Part shown: piece by piece, positions 31,312 through 40,655 of the stretch
Numbering within the stretch: the first letter of the stretch is position 1
Layout of the letters: every line of letters starts with the position of its first letter
From: Clostridia bacterium
GTDB taxonomy: Bacteria > Bacillota > Clostridia > TANB77 > CAG-508
Reading direction: 5' to 3'
NCBI GenBank assembly: GCA_900759475.1
Contig: CAAEVK010000008.1
Location: 1 to 64,000 of the forward strand
Length of the DNA: 64,000 bases
Made by a program: the position numbers and the translations under genes
Notes under the pieces: generated by a model
Seen by the model: the letters and a program-made list of their open reading frames with translations, nothing else
Told to the model about the DNA's origin: nothing
The model's database searches: none

Positions 31312-31996
31312 CTATTTTAATAAATCTTTTACAACTTCTCCTGCAATAATTAAACCAGCAACTGATGGAACAAAGGAAATACTCCCTAGTGTTCTTGTGT
31401 TTGTTTTTTTAGGTTCTTCTTTGGAGTATACTACTTTTAATGTTTGAATTCCTCTTTTTTTTAATTCTTTCCTCATTCTTTTAGCCAATGGACACATTTG
31501 AGTTTGATAAATATCTTCTACTTCTAGCATAGATGGATTTAATTTATTACCAGTACCCATACAAGAAATAATAGGAATAGAATATCTGCCGAGCCATTAC
31601 TGCTAAACTAATTTTAGCAGTAATATTATCTACTGCATCTACAATATAAGAATAGGAAGCATCAATTAATTCTTCGGCATTATTAGGTAAATACATTTCT
31701 TTTATTGTTTTTATTTTTACATTAGGATTAATTGCTAACATTCTATTTTTCATTACTTCTACTTTATCTTTTCCAATTGTAGTATGGTCTGCATGAATTT
31801 GTCTATTTAAATTTGTTAAAGAAATAATGTCTTTGTCTATTAATACAAACTTACCTATTCCTGCCCTTACTAATCCTTCTGCCACAAAAGATCCTACTCC
31901 GCCAATTCCAAAAATAGCAATTTTTGCGTTTTGCAGTTTTTGCAAGCCCTCTTTTCCTATTAACATTTCTGTTCTCGAAAATTGATTTTCTTCCAT
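31312..31996 (-). CDS. tcdA: tRNA threonylcarbamoyladenosine dehydratase (TcdA/YgdL, ThiF-like), CGG-frameshifted
   Basis: 227 residues after correction. E1-like enzyme that cyclises t6A37 in tRNA using ATP. N-terminal FGIGGVGSFVAEGL (about 29-42) binds nucleotide, followed by DKDIISLTNLNRQIHA and DAVDNITAK. In-frame CGG at 31589-31591 makes the zero frame stop at 31547. Skipping the C gives MAGRYSIPIISCMGTGNKLNP, the expected family sequence, and runs to 31312. Here the base after CGG is C, so the Gly codon is GGC. The start lies 3 nt past the stop of the Bax-inhibitor-like gene. Confidence 0.9.
31589..31591 (-). other. CGG +1 recoding site in tcdA (CGGC)
   Basis: Context GCT-CGG-C, the only case with C as fourth base. 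Skipping the first C gives GGC (Gly) and IPIISCMGTGNK downstream. Confidence 0.8.
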
Positions 31997-31999
31997 TAT

Positions 32000-32644
32000 T
32001 TAATTTTTACGCTTTCCAAAAATTGATAATAATCTTAAGAAAATATTAATAAAGTCAAGATAAATTTCCATAGCCCCATATATGTGTAATTTATTTTCTG
32101 GAATAATATCTGCATATTGTAGTTGTTTAATTTTTTGAATGTCGTAAGCTGTTATTCCAAAAAATGCTACTAAAACCACCCAAGAAATCACAATATCAAA
32201 AGTAGGATTTCCAATAAATAAATTAATAAGACTTGAAATAACTCCTGCAAAAAGAAGTCCATATAACATTGGTGCAAATTTATTTAAATTCATATTTGTT
32301 TTATAGCCTAAAAAGCCCATAATTGCAAAAGCAATAGCTGCAGTAAAGAAACATAGGTAAATAGAACTCATGTCAAACACAGCAAATATTGTAGATAAAC
32401 TAATTCCATTAATAATAGCATAAACAAAATACAAAATAGCTACCATCATTGGTTTTAATTTTCTAAATAATAATGAAAATAGTAACACAACAACTACTTC
32501 TACAATCAATAAAATTGTAAAAGTATTATTAATGATAAAATTTAAAAATAATCCTGATGAATATGTGTACCAAGATACAATACCTGTTACTAATAATCCT
32601 AAAAACATCCATAAAAATGTTTTACTTAAAACTTTATTATCCAT
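32000..32644 (-). CDS. Bax inhibitor-1/YccA-family membrane protein
   Basis: 214 residues with seven membrane segments. The C-terminal half carries the BI-1 features (VLVAFFGITAYDIQKIKQ and the LYLDFINIFLRLLSIFG-like end, here IYLDFINIFLRLLSIFGKR). Bacterial members act as pH-sensitive calcium leak channels or protease-associated membrane proteins. ATG 32644 is chosen because AAGGAAAA lies 5-6 nt upstream; the longer form begins with a poorly hydrophobic leader. tcdA follows within 4 nt. Confidence 0.85.
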   Translation of the reverse strand: MDNKVLSKTFLWMFLGLLVTGIVSWYTYSSGLFLNFIINNTFTILLIVEVVVVLLFSLLFRKLKPMMVAILYFVYAIINGISLSTIFAVFDMSSIYLCFFTAAIAFAIMGFLGYKTNMNLNKFAPMLYGLLFAGVISSLINLFIGNPTFDIVISWVVLVAFFGITAYDIQKIKQLQYADIIPENKLHIYGAMEIYLDFINIFLRLLSIFGKRKN

Positions 32645-32921
32645 AACATTTTCCTTCTTTCTTATAATGATAGATATTATTTTATCTCTTTTCAAAAAAA
32701 AAAGCAATTCTTTTTATTGCTTTTTTTTTGAATTTTTATTGTTATTTTAACTAATTGGTTATAATGATTTTACTTTAGTTTGTAGTTATTATATTAATAT
32801 TACTTTTATTTAATAAAAATTCAATATTTTTTATAAACTGTTAATTTCACTATACACTAACTTATATTAAATCAACATTAACTTCAATCAATATGAAACA
32901 ACTCTACTTACAAGCTATTAG

Positions 32922-33365
32922 TTATAATGCGTCTGAAAGATTATGTTTATCTGTTACACCAACAAAAGTTTTTGTTGCTTCTCCATTTTTAAAAATAATC
33001 ATAGTTGGAATACTCATAACATTATATTGCATTGCTAAATCTTGATTTTTATCAATGTCCACTTTTACAACTTTTACATGAGTATTTTCTTCTGCAATAT
33101 TTTCCAAAATTGGAGACATCATTTTACATGGACCACACCAAGTAGCATAAAAATCTACTAAAACGGTTTTTTCCGAATTAATTACCTCCTGTTGAAAATC
33201 TTTTGCCATAATTTCTGTTATGTTCATTTTATTTTCCTCCTTTTCACTTTGATTTATTTGTTCTTTTGTATAAGAATTTATAATATAGTTATACACAATT
33301 GTAAGTGTAATTATAACACCAATAAATGCAATAATTTGTAAAACTAACTTTTTCTTTTTATCCAT
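32922..33365 (-). CDS. Thioredoxin, membrane-anchored form with internal start
   Basis: 147 residues: an N-terminal membrane segment (LVLQIIAFIGVIITLTIVYN), a linker, then a complete thioredoxin fold with active site ATWCGPCKMM (about 71-80) and cis-Pro in MSIPTMII. A second start, ATG 33227, is preceded by a perfect AAAGGAGG 7 nt upstream and would give a soluble 101-residue thioredoxin. Together with ccdA and trxB directly upstream it forms a redox relay moving electrons from NADPH across the membrane. Confidence 0.9.
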   Translation of the reverse strand: MDKKKKLVLQIIAFIGVIITLTIVYNYIINSYTKEQINQSEKEENKMNITEIMAKDFQQEVINSEKTVLVDFYATWCGPCKMMSPILENIAEENTHVKVVKVDIDKNQDLAMQYNVMSIPTMIIFKNGEATKTFVGVTDKHNLSDAL

Positions 33366-33411
33366 ATTTATTATTTCCTCACTTCCTTATATGTAATGTA
33401 TTGTAACATAT

Positions 33412-34041
33412 TTAAAATATAATAACAATTCCACTAAATATTAAAACGATTCCTGCCATTTTGTTAATTATATTATAATGCTTTTTAATAAAATTAAAAG
33501 TTGTTTTTAGTTTTTCTAAAAATGCAGCTGTTATTATAAATGGAATTCCTAGTCCTAATGAATATAATAATAGCATAATAATTCCTTGTAAAATACTACC
33601 ATATGTTGCACTCATTAATAAAGCAGAGCTTAAAAATACGCCCACACAAGGTGTCCAACAAACAGAAAACAACATTCCAAACAAAATAGCAGAAAAAAAG
33701 CTTATATCTTTTTTAGTTTGTTTTATTCCTTTTGTTTTATCTAATAATTTAATATGAAATATTCCCATATAGTGTAGTCCAAATAGTATAACAATTATTC
33801 CCATTGCAATGTTAATATAATTATTATAATTTTGAATTATTTTTCCTAAAGTGCTAGCAAATACCCCCAATAATATAAATAGTATAGTAAATCCTAGTAC
33901 AAAACCTATTGCATTTATCATTGTCTTTTTTATACTTTTATCTTGTCCTGCAAAATAAGATATATACATTGGTAACATCGGTAATACACAGGGAGATATA
34001 AAAGATGCAAATCCTTCTACAAAAATTAATAAATAATCCAT
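33412..34041 (-). CDS. ccdA: CcdA/DsbD-like transmembrane electron transporter
   Basis: 209 residues, six membrane segments. The paired cysteines are in FISPCVLPMLPMY (about residue 18) and VCWTPCVGVFLS (about 133), as in CcdA. It carries reducing equivalents across the membrane to extracytoplasmic thioredoxin-like proteins. It begins 2 nt after trxB ends and precedes the membrane-anchored thioredoxin, so all three likely act together. Confidence 0.93.
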   Translation of the reverse strand: MDYLLIFVEGFASFISPCVLPMLPMYISYFAGQDKSIKKTMINAIGFVLGFTILFILLGVFASTLGKIIQNYNNYINIAMGIIVILFGLHYMGIFHIKLLDKTKGIKQTKKDISFFSAILFGMLFSVCWTPCVGVFLSSALLMSATYGSILQGIIMLLLYSLGLGIPFIITAAFLEKLKTTFNFIKKHYNIINKMAGIVLIFSGIVIIF

Positions 34042-34043
34042 TT

Positions 34044-34904
34044 TTATCCTCTTTTTAAATATTGTATAGCAGTAAGTCCTGCTTTCATTCCTTCATATAC
34101 TGCTTTTGTTATTTGGAATATTCCTCCTGTACAGTCTCCACAAGCATACATTCCGGCAATATTCGTTTCCATATTTTCGTTTACAACAATAGAATCTTTT
34201 TTTAAAAGAAGTCCTAATTTTTTAGCAAAATCACTACTATTTGCTATTCCTTGTGCAATAAATATTCCATCCACCTTTAAACTTGTATTATCTGAAAACT
34301 GTACTTCTTCCACTCTTTCTTGTCCTCTAATTTCTTTTATTGGTTTTGTATTTATTTTTACATTATCTGCTCTAAATTCTGGTGCCGGTTCTCCATTAGT
34401 TAAAAGTTCTATTTTTTGTACAACGTTTAATAAATCGTTTACTTCCGAAATTGCATAATTGCCATTACCTAGAACTGCTACTGTTTTATTACGATAAAAG
34501 AAGCCATCACATATAGCACAATAGCTAATTCCTTTTCCTTCAAATTGATTAATCCCTTGTATATTGGGTTTATTTTTTTTGCTACCTGTTGCTAAAATAA
34601 CTGTCTTTGACTTATATACATGATTGGTTGTTGTTATTTTAAAACTAATTTCTTCTTTTTCTAGTTTAATTACTTCTTCTTTTTTTACTTCTACTCCTAA
34701 ATTTTGTGCTTGCCTAATTCCTGATAGATATAATGTATTGCCAGCAATTCCATCTTCAAATCCATAATAATTCTCTATTTTTTCCGCATTTTGCAAACTT
34801 GTTTCTTGATAATAAATAACAAGTGTTTTTAAATTGGCCCTTTTGGTATATAAACTAGCTGCTATTCCAGCAGGTCCTGCTCCTATAATTATTACATCAA
34901 ACAT
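34044..34904 (-). CDS. trxB: Thioredoxin reductase-like flavoprotein
   Basis: 286 residues. FAD-binding GAGPAGIAAS at the N-terminus, redox-active CAICDG (about 128-133), NAD(P)-binding GNGNYAISE, and C-terminal YACGDCTGG. The NADP motif differs from the classical GGGxSA (it reads LGNGNYA), so the electron donor may not be NADPH; a ferredoxin-type or NADH donor is possible. ATG 34904 is preferred for GTGGAGGA upstream. Operon trxB-ccdA-trx. Confidence 0.88.
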   Translation of the reverse strand: MFDVIIIGAGPAGIAASLYTKRANLKTLVIYYQETSLQNAEKIENYYGFEDGIAGNTLYLSGIRQAQNLGVEVKKEEVIKLEKEEISFKITTTNHVYKSKTVILATGSKKNKPNIQGINQFEGKGISYCAICDGFFYRNKTVAVLGNGNYAISEVNDLLNVVQKIELLTNGEPAPEFRADNVKINTKPIKEIRGQERVEEVQFSDNTSLKVDGIFIAQGIANSSDFAKKLGLLLKKDSIVVNENMETNIAGMYACGDCTGGIFQITKAVYEGMKAGLTAIQYLKRG

Positions 34905-34929
34905 ATTCTCCTCCACTTTATATTATATG

Positions 34930-35511
34930 TTAATTTTTTGCTAAATATTTTTCTAATTGTTTTAATGCTATACTTCTACTACTAATCCTATTTTTTTCTT
35001 CTAATGATATTTCTGCTAATGTCTGTCCATTTTCTAATTCAAATATTTCGTCAAATCCAAAACCATTTTTCCCTCTTTTATCTTCTGCAATTCTTCCTTG
35101 TAATATGCCAGTAAATACTTTTTCTTTGCCATTTGGTTCTACTAAAGCAATACAAGTTATAACACAAGCTGTTCTTTTAGACTTTTTAACCTCTTTTAGT
35201 TTTTTTAATAAATAATCATTTCTTTCTTCCTGTGTTTTTTCTTTTCCTAAAAATCTCGCTGTTTTTACTCCTGGAAATCCATTTAGTACATCAATGCATA
35301 AACCACTATCATCTGCAATACAAATTTTATTAGTTACCCTCGCTATTTCTTTTGCTTTTTTTAATGCATTTTCTGCAAATGTATATTTGTCTTCTTCTAC
35401 TTCTATATGGCATTTTATATCTTTTAAAGATACAATTTCATAACTTGTTATTATTTGTCTTATTTCTCTTAATTTTTCTAAATTATTTGTCGCTACTATT
35501 ATCTGTTTCAT
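34930..35511 (-). CDS. rdgB: XTP/dITP diphosphatase (Ham1/RdgB)
   Basis: 193 residues. Motifs: ATNNLEKLREI, IADDSGLCIDVLNGFPGVKT, GFGFDEIFE, and the C-terminal ISSRSIALKQLEKYL. Removes non-canonical purine nucleotides. ATG 35511 chosen over an upstream codon because GAAAGGAA lies about 8 nt before it. trxB follows closely downstream. Confidence 0.93.
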   Translation of the reverse strand: MKQIIVATNNLEKLREIRQIITSYEIVSLKDIKCHIEVEEDKYTFAENALKKAKEIARVTNKICIADDSGLCIDVLNGFPGVKTARFLGKEKTQEERNDYLLKKLKEVKKSKRTACVITCIALVEPNGKEKVFTGILQGRIAEDKRGKNGFGFDEIFELENGQTLAEISLEEKNRISSRSIALKQLEKYLAKN

Positions 35512-35574
35512 TTCTATAATTCCTTTCAACAACTGGATTTGTACGTCTTTTATTTGAACATAATACGAAACATT

Positions 35575-36688
35575 TTACTCCTTACTTTTTTGAATTGGTT
35601 TTATTTTTCTTTTCATTTGAATTTTAGGTTTAGGAATATTTTTTCCTGCTACTTTTAAAAATATGTTTATTGTTTTTACTATCATTTCTTTAGTTTGTTC
35701 ATCCATACTTTGATAAGTTTTTATCATTGTTAACGCATTAGTAAATTTTTTATCTTTTAATTCACAAAGCATTTGAACCTTTGTTTGTCCTAATATTTCA
35801 AAAAGAGTATCTATAAATTTTTCCCTTTGTTCTACACTTACTTCTTGTAACCAATTAGTAATTGTTTTATCAATAAATTCGCTAGAATTTGTCAACTTGT
35901 CTTCTATAAATTTATCACCCATCACTTGCCAGGTATATAAATCATGTTGCATAATTCCGCTTTGTATGCTTTTTACTATAGTACACTTTTCTTTGTGTTC
36001 TAATAACCTTCCTATAATAGAACTCTGTGGAATATAGGTATGAATTAGTGGAAGTATTCTTTTATATTCTTTACTTTGGATTACATTTGGATAAAATCCT
36101 GGTCCATCATTATTATATACATTTATAATTCTATCCTGCACCTTTGGATTACAGAAACTCGCTGCATATACTGCTAAGTTCCCGTCCTTTGGAATGTCCA
36201 CCTACTCTTATTTTCTTTTTATATTTCCTTGCCATTTTATTTAAATAATCTACTGCATCTATTTGTGCTGGTACTAGTTGGCTAAAAGTCATGTTAAAAT
36301 CTTCCTTCCAGCCAACAATAGTATCGTCTGTTCCTCTATAGGCTATATACATGGTATTATCTGGTAATAAAATTGTGACACTCGAAAATTGTTTTTCCTG
36401 TTGGGGATCTATTTTATTAATATACTCTACTAATTTTATTTCTCCAAATCGATTGCTTTTTGCTATTTTAGGAAATAATTCTATATCTTCTGCTTGTAAA
36501 ATTCTTCCTGTTGTTCCTAATTTTTTGTATTTTTCATAGGTCTCTTGCAATGTAATTGGTTTATTGTCTACAATTTCATCTAATGGGAAATAAGATAATC
36601 TGCTTAAAATAAGATTATCAATTTCATTAAATGGCACTTGCTTGATAGAAATATCTCTCCAGTTTATATAATCAAATATATTTGGCAT
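35575..36688 (-). CDS. Mbeg1-like (DUF2974) alpha/beta hydrolase, CGG-frameshifted
   Basis: 370 residues after correction. The N-terminus NIFDYINWRDISIKQ and NEIDNLILSRLSYFPLD match the DUF2974 family. The nucleophile elbow is split by in-frame CGG (36182-36184): read normally it gives GGHSKGRELSS and stops at 36149; skipping the C gives GGHSKGGNLAVYAASF, the family's GHSKGGN motif with the catalytic Ser. Two Gly codons here would be GGA-GGG without the C. A second, C-terminal helical part ends with a basic tail. Substrate unknown. rdgB follows downstream. Confidence 0.88.
36182..36184 (-). other. CGG +1 recoding site in Mbeg1-like gene (CGGG)
   Basis: Context GGA-CGG-G, the only case with G as fourth base. 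Skipping the C restores GHSKGGNLAVYAA at the active site. Confidence 0.88.
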
Positions 36689-36795
36689 CTTTTTTCTCCT
36701 TTTATTTAATTTATATCATATAAAATTTAAATATACAATGTTTTAATTCGATATTTTATATATGCAATTATTTACTTTAGAATAAGTTATACCTA

Positions 36796-36828
36796 AACAG
36801 GAGGAAGCTATATGAGCTTCCTCCTGTT
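36796..36828 (-). terminator. Terminator of the 36840 cassette
   Basis: Hairpin AACAGGAGGAAGCT / AGCTTCCTCCTGTT with 5-nt loop, about 12 nt after the cassette stop. Confidence 0.75.
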
Positions 36829-36839
36829 CGTTCTTTGTA

Positions 36840-37094
36840 TTATTCAAAGCACAAGCATGGACAATCGTCTGGAACTTCTGTTGGCTGTAATAGTGACACA
36901 TTTTCTGCCACCACCATTCCGGCATTTAAGGAACAAAGAAGTCTTACCTGCAAAAGATTTTGCAGTGTTTCTTTTTCCTCAATCTGATGAAACGGACATT
37001 GCCTGCAATTTCTGATTCTGCCCTTCCGAACAACTCTTGTTTTTCCACCTTTTCCAGAACCAACTAGCACCACCATTTCAAACGAATTTGCCAT
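36840..37094 (-). CDS. Small cysteine-containing orphan protein on an atypical cassette
   Basis: 84 residues. A Gly/Lys-rich stretch (VGSGKGGKTRVVRKG) resembles a nucleotide-binding loop by chance or design; two Cys clusters follow (NCRQCPFHQ and the C-terminal CPCLCFE), suggesting metal binding. No family recognised. Codon use (GTG, TTC-poor, CAG, CTG, GGC) is unlike its neighbours. Strong ribosome binding site AGGAGGG, own promoter and terminator. In-frame CGG at codon 23 (37026-37028); a +1 shift there would give a 27-residue tail instead of 61. Confidence 0.55.
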   Translation of the reverse strand: MANSFEMVVLVGSGKGGKTRVVRKGRIRNCRQCPFHQIEEKETLQNLLQVRLLCSLNAGMVVAENVSLLQPTEVPDDCPCLCFE

Positions 37095-37127
37095 GGTTTA
37101 CCCTCCTTATTAGGATGTATTGTTGGT

Positions 37128-37156
37128 ATTATATATTAGTTGTCATAACAAGTCAA
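37128..37156 (-). promoter_or_regulatory. Consensus sigma-A promoter for the 36840 cassette
   Basis: Minus strand TTGACT (37151-37156), 17-bp spacer, TATAAT (37128-37133). The -35 box lies within the end of the cysteine synthase gene. Confidence 0.85.
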
Positions 37157-38119
37157 GACTTTATAATTTTTTAATTTTATTTGGTTAGAAATAAATTTTT
37201 CTTCTTTTATAATTTTTTTTGATAAATCTGTTGATAAATATTTTTTATTATCATCTGCAAATACTGTAACCATTGGTTTACTAATTGTATGATTTGCTAA
37301 TATTGCTCCTATTAAATTAGCACCAGAAGAAATCCCTACTCCTAATCCTAATTCAGAAGCCAATTTCTTTGCCATATTAATAGCATCATCATCATTGACT
37401 AAAATAATTTCGTCAATCGCATTTTTATCTACTAAGTCTGGAATAAAGTCATCCCCTATTCCTTCAATTTTATGTTGTGATAGTATTTTCCCTTGTGATA
37501 ACATTGGCATTTTGTCTGGTTCAATTGCAATTATCTTTAATTGATTGTCTTTTTCTTTTAGCTTTTTACCAGTTCCCATTAATGTTCCACCAGTACCAAT
37601 CCCAGATAAAAATCCTCCTATTTTTTCTGGCACCTGTTGTAATATTTCTTCTGCTGTTGTTTCATAGTGTGCCTGAAAGTTATCTTGATTTGCAAATTGG
37701 TTAGCTAAAAAACCCTGTTTTTCTTTTGCCAATTGTTTTGCCCTTTCTATGCATTGAATAAATCCACCTTGTTCTTTAGAAATTAAGATAACATTTGCTC
37801 CATAACTTTTCATTAAATTAACTCTTTCCTTACTTACCCAGTTGGGCATAAAAATATAAACTGGATGATGATAATATTTTCCTAATGCTGCTAAAGCAAT
37901 TCCCGTATTACCACTTGTTGCTTCTATAATTGGCATTTTTTCTTTTAGCGTGCCTCTTTTTTTGGCATTATTTATCATGTAATAAGCAACTCTATCTTTT
38001 ATACTACCTGTCAAATTATAATATTCCAATTTTGTATATATATATTTAAAAATACCTTTATATTCATAATCAATTCTTATCATAGGTGTATTTCCTATTA
38101 TATTTCCTTTTTCAAACAT
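37136..38119 (-). CDS. PLP-dependent cysteine synthase-family protein
   Basis: 327 residues, fold-type II PLP enzyme. Catalytic lysine in LTGSIKDRVAYY (about 36-47), substrate loop EATSGNTGIAL, phosphate-binding GIGTGGTLMGTGKKL. Probably O-acetylserine sulfhydrylase or cystathionine beta-synthase-like; the C-terminal ~25 residues are basic and unusual. The start follows GGGAGGAAA. No serine acetyltransferase is next to it, so the exact substrate is inferred only from family. Confidence 0.85.
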   Translation of the reverse strand: MFEKGNIIGNTPMIRIDYEYKGIFKYIYTKLEYYNLTGSIKDRVAYYMINNAKKRGTLKEKMPIIEATSGNTGIALAALGKYYHHPVYIFMPNWVSKERVNLMKSYGANVILISKEQGGFIQCIERAKQLAKEKQGFLANQFANQDNFQAHYETTAEEILQQVPEKIGGFLSGIGTGGTLMGTGKKLKEKDNQLKIIAIEPDKMPMLSQGKILSQHKIEGIGDDFIPDLVDKNAIDEIILVNDDDAINMAKKLASELGLGVGISSGANLIGAILANHTISKPMVTVFADDNKKYLSTDLSKKIIKEEKFISNQIKLKNYKVLTCYDN

Positions 38120-38262
38120 TTTTTCCTCCCTTGGAAATTACTGTATAATAATAAGATTGCAACAACAAAGACACAAGGTATAATGCCCTTACTCTTATCT
38201 TTTTCTAGCAACAAATCATTATCTTGAAAGCTTTGGAATTTTTTATTAGCTACTTTTCTTGC

Positions 38263-38302
38263 AAAACACGATAATATATTATATGCTATATTATCGTGTT
38301 TT
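38263..38302 (-). terminator. Terminator of the lactate dehydrogenase gene
   Basis: Perfect 16-bp inverted repeat AAAACACGATAATATA and complement, loop 8 nt, about 28 nt after the ldh stop. Confidence 0.8.
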
Positions 38303-38329
38303 TGTTAAAGTTGAAAATGTTTTTTTTAC

Positions 38330-39280
38330 TTATAAAGATTTTCGTATATGTTCCATATTTTCTGTTAATATTTTACAACTTTCATTTAATTTTTTTTGAT
38401 TTTCTTCTGATAACTTCAATTCTAATATTTCTCTTGCACCATTTCTATTTATAATAACAGGCATACCAATATAAATGTCTTCATGTCCATATTCTCCATT
38501 TAAGTAAGCTGATACTGTTAATATTTCATTTGTATCGTTTAATATATTCTTAACAATTCTAGTTAATCCTAGTCCTATTCCATAATATGTTGCTTTTTTT
38601 CTATTAATTATTTCATAAGCTGTATCTCTTACTTCTGTATAGATTTTGTCTAAATCAGCAATATTTTTTCCATTGTCTTTCATAATGTCTAACATATTTT
38701 TACATCCAACATAAGCATGTTCCCAAGCGACAAAAGAAGAATCTCCATGTTCTCCCATCACATAAGCATGAATGTTTTTGCTTGATACACTTAAATATTT
38801 ACCTATTTGATATCTTAATCTTGAAGTATCTAATGCTGTACCAGAGCCAATTACTTTACTGGTTGGAAATTTTGAAACTTCTTGAACAACCTTTGTCATA
38901 ATATCTACTGGATTAGATGCTACTAAAAAGATTCCTTTAAATCCGCTTTCTACAATTTGTTCTGTAATTTCCTTCATTATTTTCGCATTTACATCTGATA
39001 ATTCTAGTCTTGTTTGTCCTGGCTTTTGGTTAATACCTGCTGTAATAACAACGATATCTGCATCTGTGCATTCACTATACTCTCCTGCTTTAATTATCAT
39101 ATGACTTGGAGAACATGGTAAACCATCTGACAAATCCATAGCCTCTCCTTCCGCTTTTTCTTTTAGTACATCAATTAATATTAATTCATTTACACCAATA
39201 CCTTGGTTAACAATTGAGTATGCCATACTCATTCCTACAAATCCTGTCCCTACTAAAACTACTTTCCTTTTTTCTATCAT
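38330..39280 (-). CDS. ldh: L-lactate dehydrogenase
   Basis: 316 residues. NAD-binding GTGFVGMSMAYS, substrate Arg in GQTRLELSDVN, NPVDIMT, catalytic His in MGEHGDSSFVAWE. Reduces pyruvate to L-lactate to regenerate NAD+. ATG 39280 is preferred: AAGGAGA lies 6 nt upstream, while two earlier ATGs would overlap that site. Consistent with fermentative growth and the glycolytic genes nearby. Confidence 0.96.
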   Translation of the reverse strand: MIEKRKVVLVGTGFVGMSMAYSIVNQGIGVNELILIDVLKEKAEGEAMDLSDGLPCSPSHMIIKAGEYSECTDADIVVITAGINQKPGQTRLELSDVNAKIMKEITEQIVESGFKGIFLVASNPVDIMTKVVQEVSKFPTSKVIGSGTALDTSRLRYQIGKYLSVSSKNIHAYVMGEHGDSSFVAWEHAYVGCKNMLDIMKDNGKNIADLDKIYTEVRDTAYEIINRKKATYYGIGLGLTRIVKNILNDTNEILTVSAYLNGEYGHEDIYIGMPVIINRNGAREILELKLSEENQKKLNESCKILTENMEHIRKSL

Positions 39281-39310
39281 ATTCATTCTCCTTAAATACA
39301 TTTTATTAAT

Positions 39311-39559
39311 TTATTTTTGTTTACACTCGTCTTCATTAAATTCTACTGTTAAATAAAATCCTACATCGCTTGCTTCTATTTGGATAATTTTTCCTTCCTT
39401 TGATTTTAGTCTTTCTATTGGTGGAATATTTCCAGACATAGCTACTGCTGGTTCAATGGTATAATAATAACTTGATGGTAATTCTCCTTCTGATATTGAA
39501 ACAGTATCTCCTTCTTTTACTAAATCTGGTCTTTCCATTTTAAATTTCATTGTTCTCAT
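39311..39559 (-). CDS. Hypothetical protein
   Basis: 82 residues, soluble, beta-rich (GKIIQIEASDVGFYLTVEFNED), start behind AAAAAGGAGA. No recognised family. About 30 nt upstream of ldh on the same strand, so probably co-transcribed with it. Confidence 0.65.
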   Translation of the reverse strand: MRTMKFKMERPDLVKEGDTVSISEGELPSSYYYTIEPAVAMSGNIPPIERLKSKEGKIIQIEASDVGFYLTVEFNEDECKQK

Positions 39560-39620
39560 AAAATCTATCTCCTTTTTTAGTAGTAATTCTTTCTATATTT
39601 TATAACTAGTTAATGCTGTT

Positions 39621-40592
39621 TTAATTCTCATATTTTATTTGTTGTTCTTCATTTAAATGGTATATTGACAATTCTTTTTTATTCTTTTCATTTTCTTTCA
39701 TCCTAATTGCTGTAATTTGATTGTTTGTATATGTTTTATAATAATAAATTCCCTTGCTAGTATTAATACAACAAGAATAGGTAGTAATATCATATTTTTC
39801 CTCTGCTGTAATTGTTGTTCCTTGTACCATAGAAACAGAATCTAAAATATGAAAAAATTGTGTTACAGAACTTTTTTCATCTTCCTCGCAAACAGAATTT
39901 ATTTTATTAAAAGTTGCTCTAATAAATCTTGAAGCGGGAGAATTGTCCCCTGGAAGTCCAATTGCTCCCATTCCTGCTCCATAACATTCTAAATAAGACT
40001 TTGTAAATCTATCTTTTTCATTACGTGGAGACAAATTTAAATAATTATTAATATTTGTTAAATGGTACTCAAATGGTGGATTATTTGTAAGTACTCCAAA
40101 TGGATTATCATAAACCTTGAGACCATGTTTCATTTGTTCTATTACAATTGATTCTTTTTCATCACTAATCATCCAATGTAAATCTGTTACTGGTATTTTA
40201 TCTGCAAATGGTATATTGGTAATATTTAAATTAGAAATCTCTTCTCTAACTTTTGCTACTGTACTATATTGTCCTAAAAAATATGGGATTAGTTCATAAG
40301 AAGTTAAATTTAATGCCTCTTGTCTTTCATTAAAGAAATGAGCATTTTTTGGAAAATATAGTCCTGCCATTGATAGCCCTTTTTCGTTAGTAGCTTCTGC
40401 ATATAAAGGATAGTTTTCTATTACTGTAGCCATCCCAATTATTGCATATTGTGTATTCATTGTAGTTTTATTTTTTAATTGAAATTGATAATTTCTTGGA
40501 GTAATAACAACACTTTCATTAAAACGATAATCTAAATCTAAATTTCTACCAAAGTAATGATTTTTTGTTTTTAAAGTAATACATGTACACAT
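39621..40592 (-). CDS. Choloylglycine hydrolase-family Ntn hydrolase (bile salt hydrolase or penicillin V acylase-like)
   Basis: 323 residues. The nucleophile is Cys2, exposed after Met removal (MCTCITLKTKNHYFGRNLD). Further family residues are visible: Asp in GRNLDLDY, Asn/Asn in TNNPPFEYHL, and the Arg in SPASRFIRA. Hydrolyses amide bonds of conjugated bile acids or related acyl amides; the sequence alone cannot separate the two activities. This fits a gut habitat. Clean frame. Confidence 0.9.
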   Translation of the reverse strand: MCTCITLKTKNHYFGRNLDLDYRFNESVVITPRNYQFQLKNKTTMNTQYAIIGMATVIENYPLYAEATNEKGLSMAGLYFPKNAHFFNERQEALNLTSYELIPYFLGQYSTVAKVREEISNLNITNIPFADKIPVTDLHWMISDEKESIVIEQMKHGLKVYDNPFGVLTNNPPFEYHLTNINNYLNLSPRNEKDRFTKSYLECYGAGMGAIGLPGDNSPASRFIRATFNKINSVCEEDEKSSVTQFFHILDSVSMVQGTTITAEEKYDITTYSCCINTSKGIYYYKTYTNNQITAIRMKENEKNKKELSIYHLNEEQQIKYEN

Positions 40593-40655
40593 AGGTTATC
40601 TTCCTTTCTTTTATACTACATCCTAATAAATAAAAAATACCATCCTCTTTTAATT

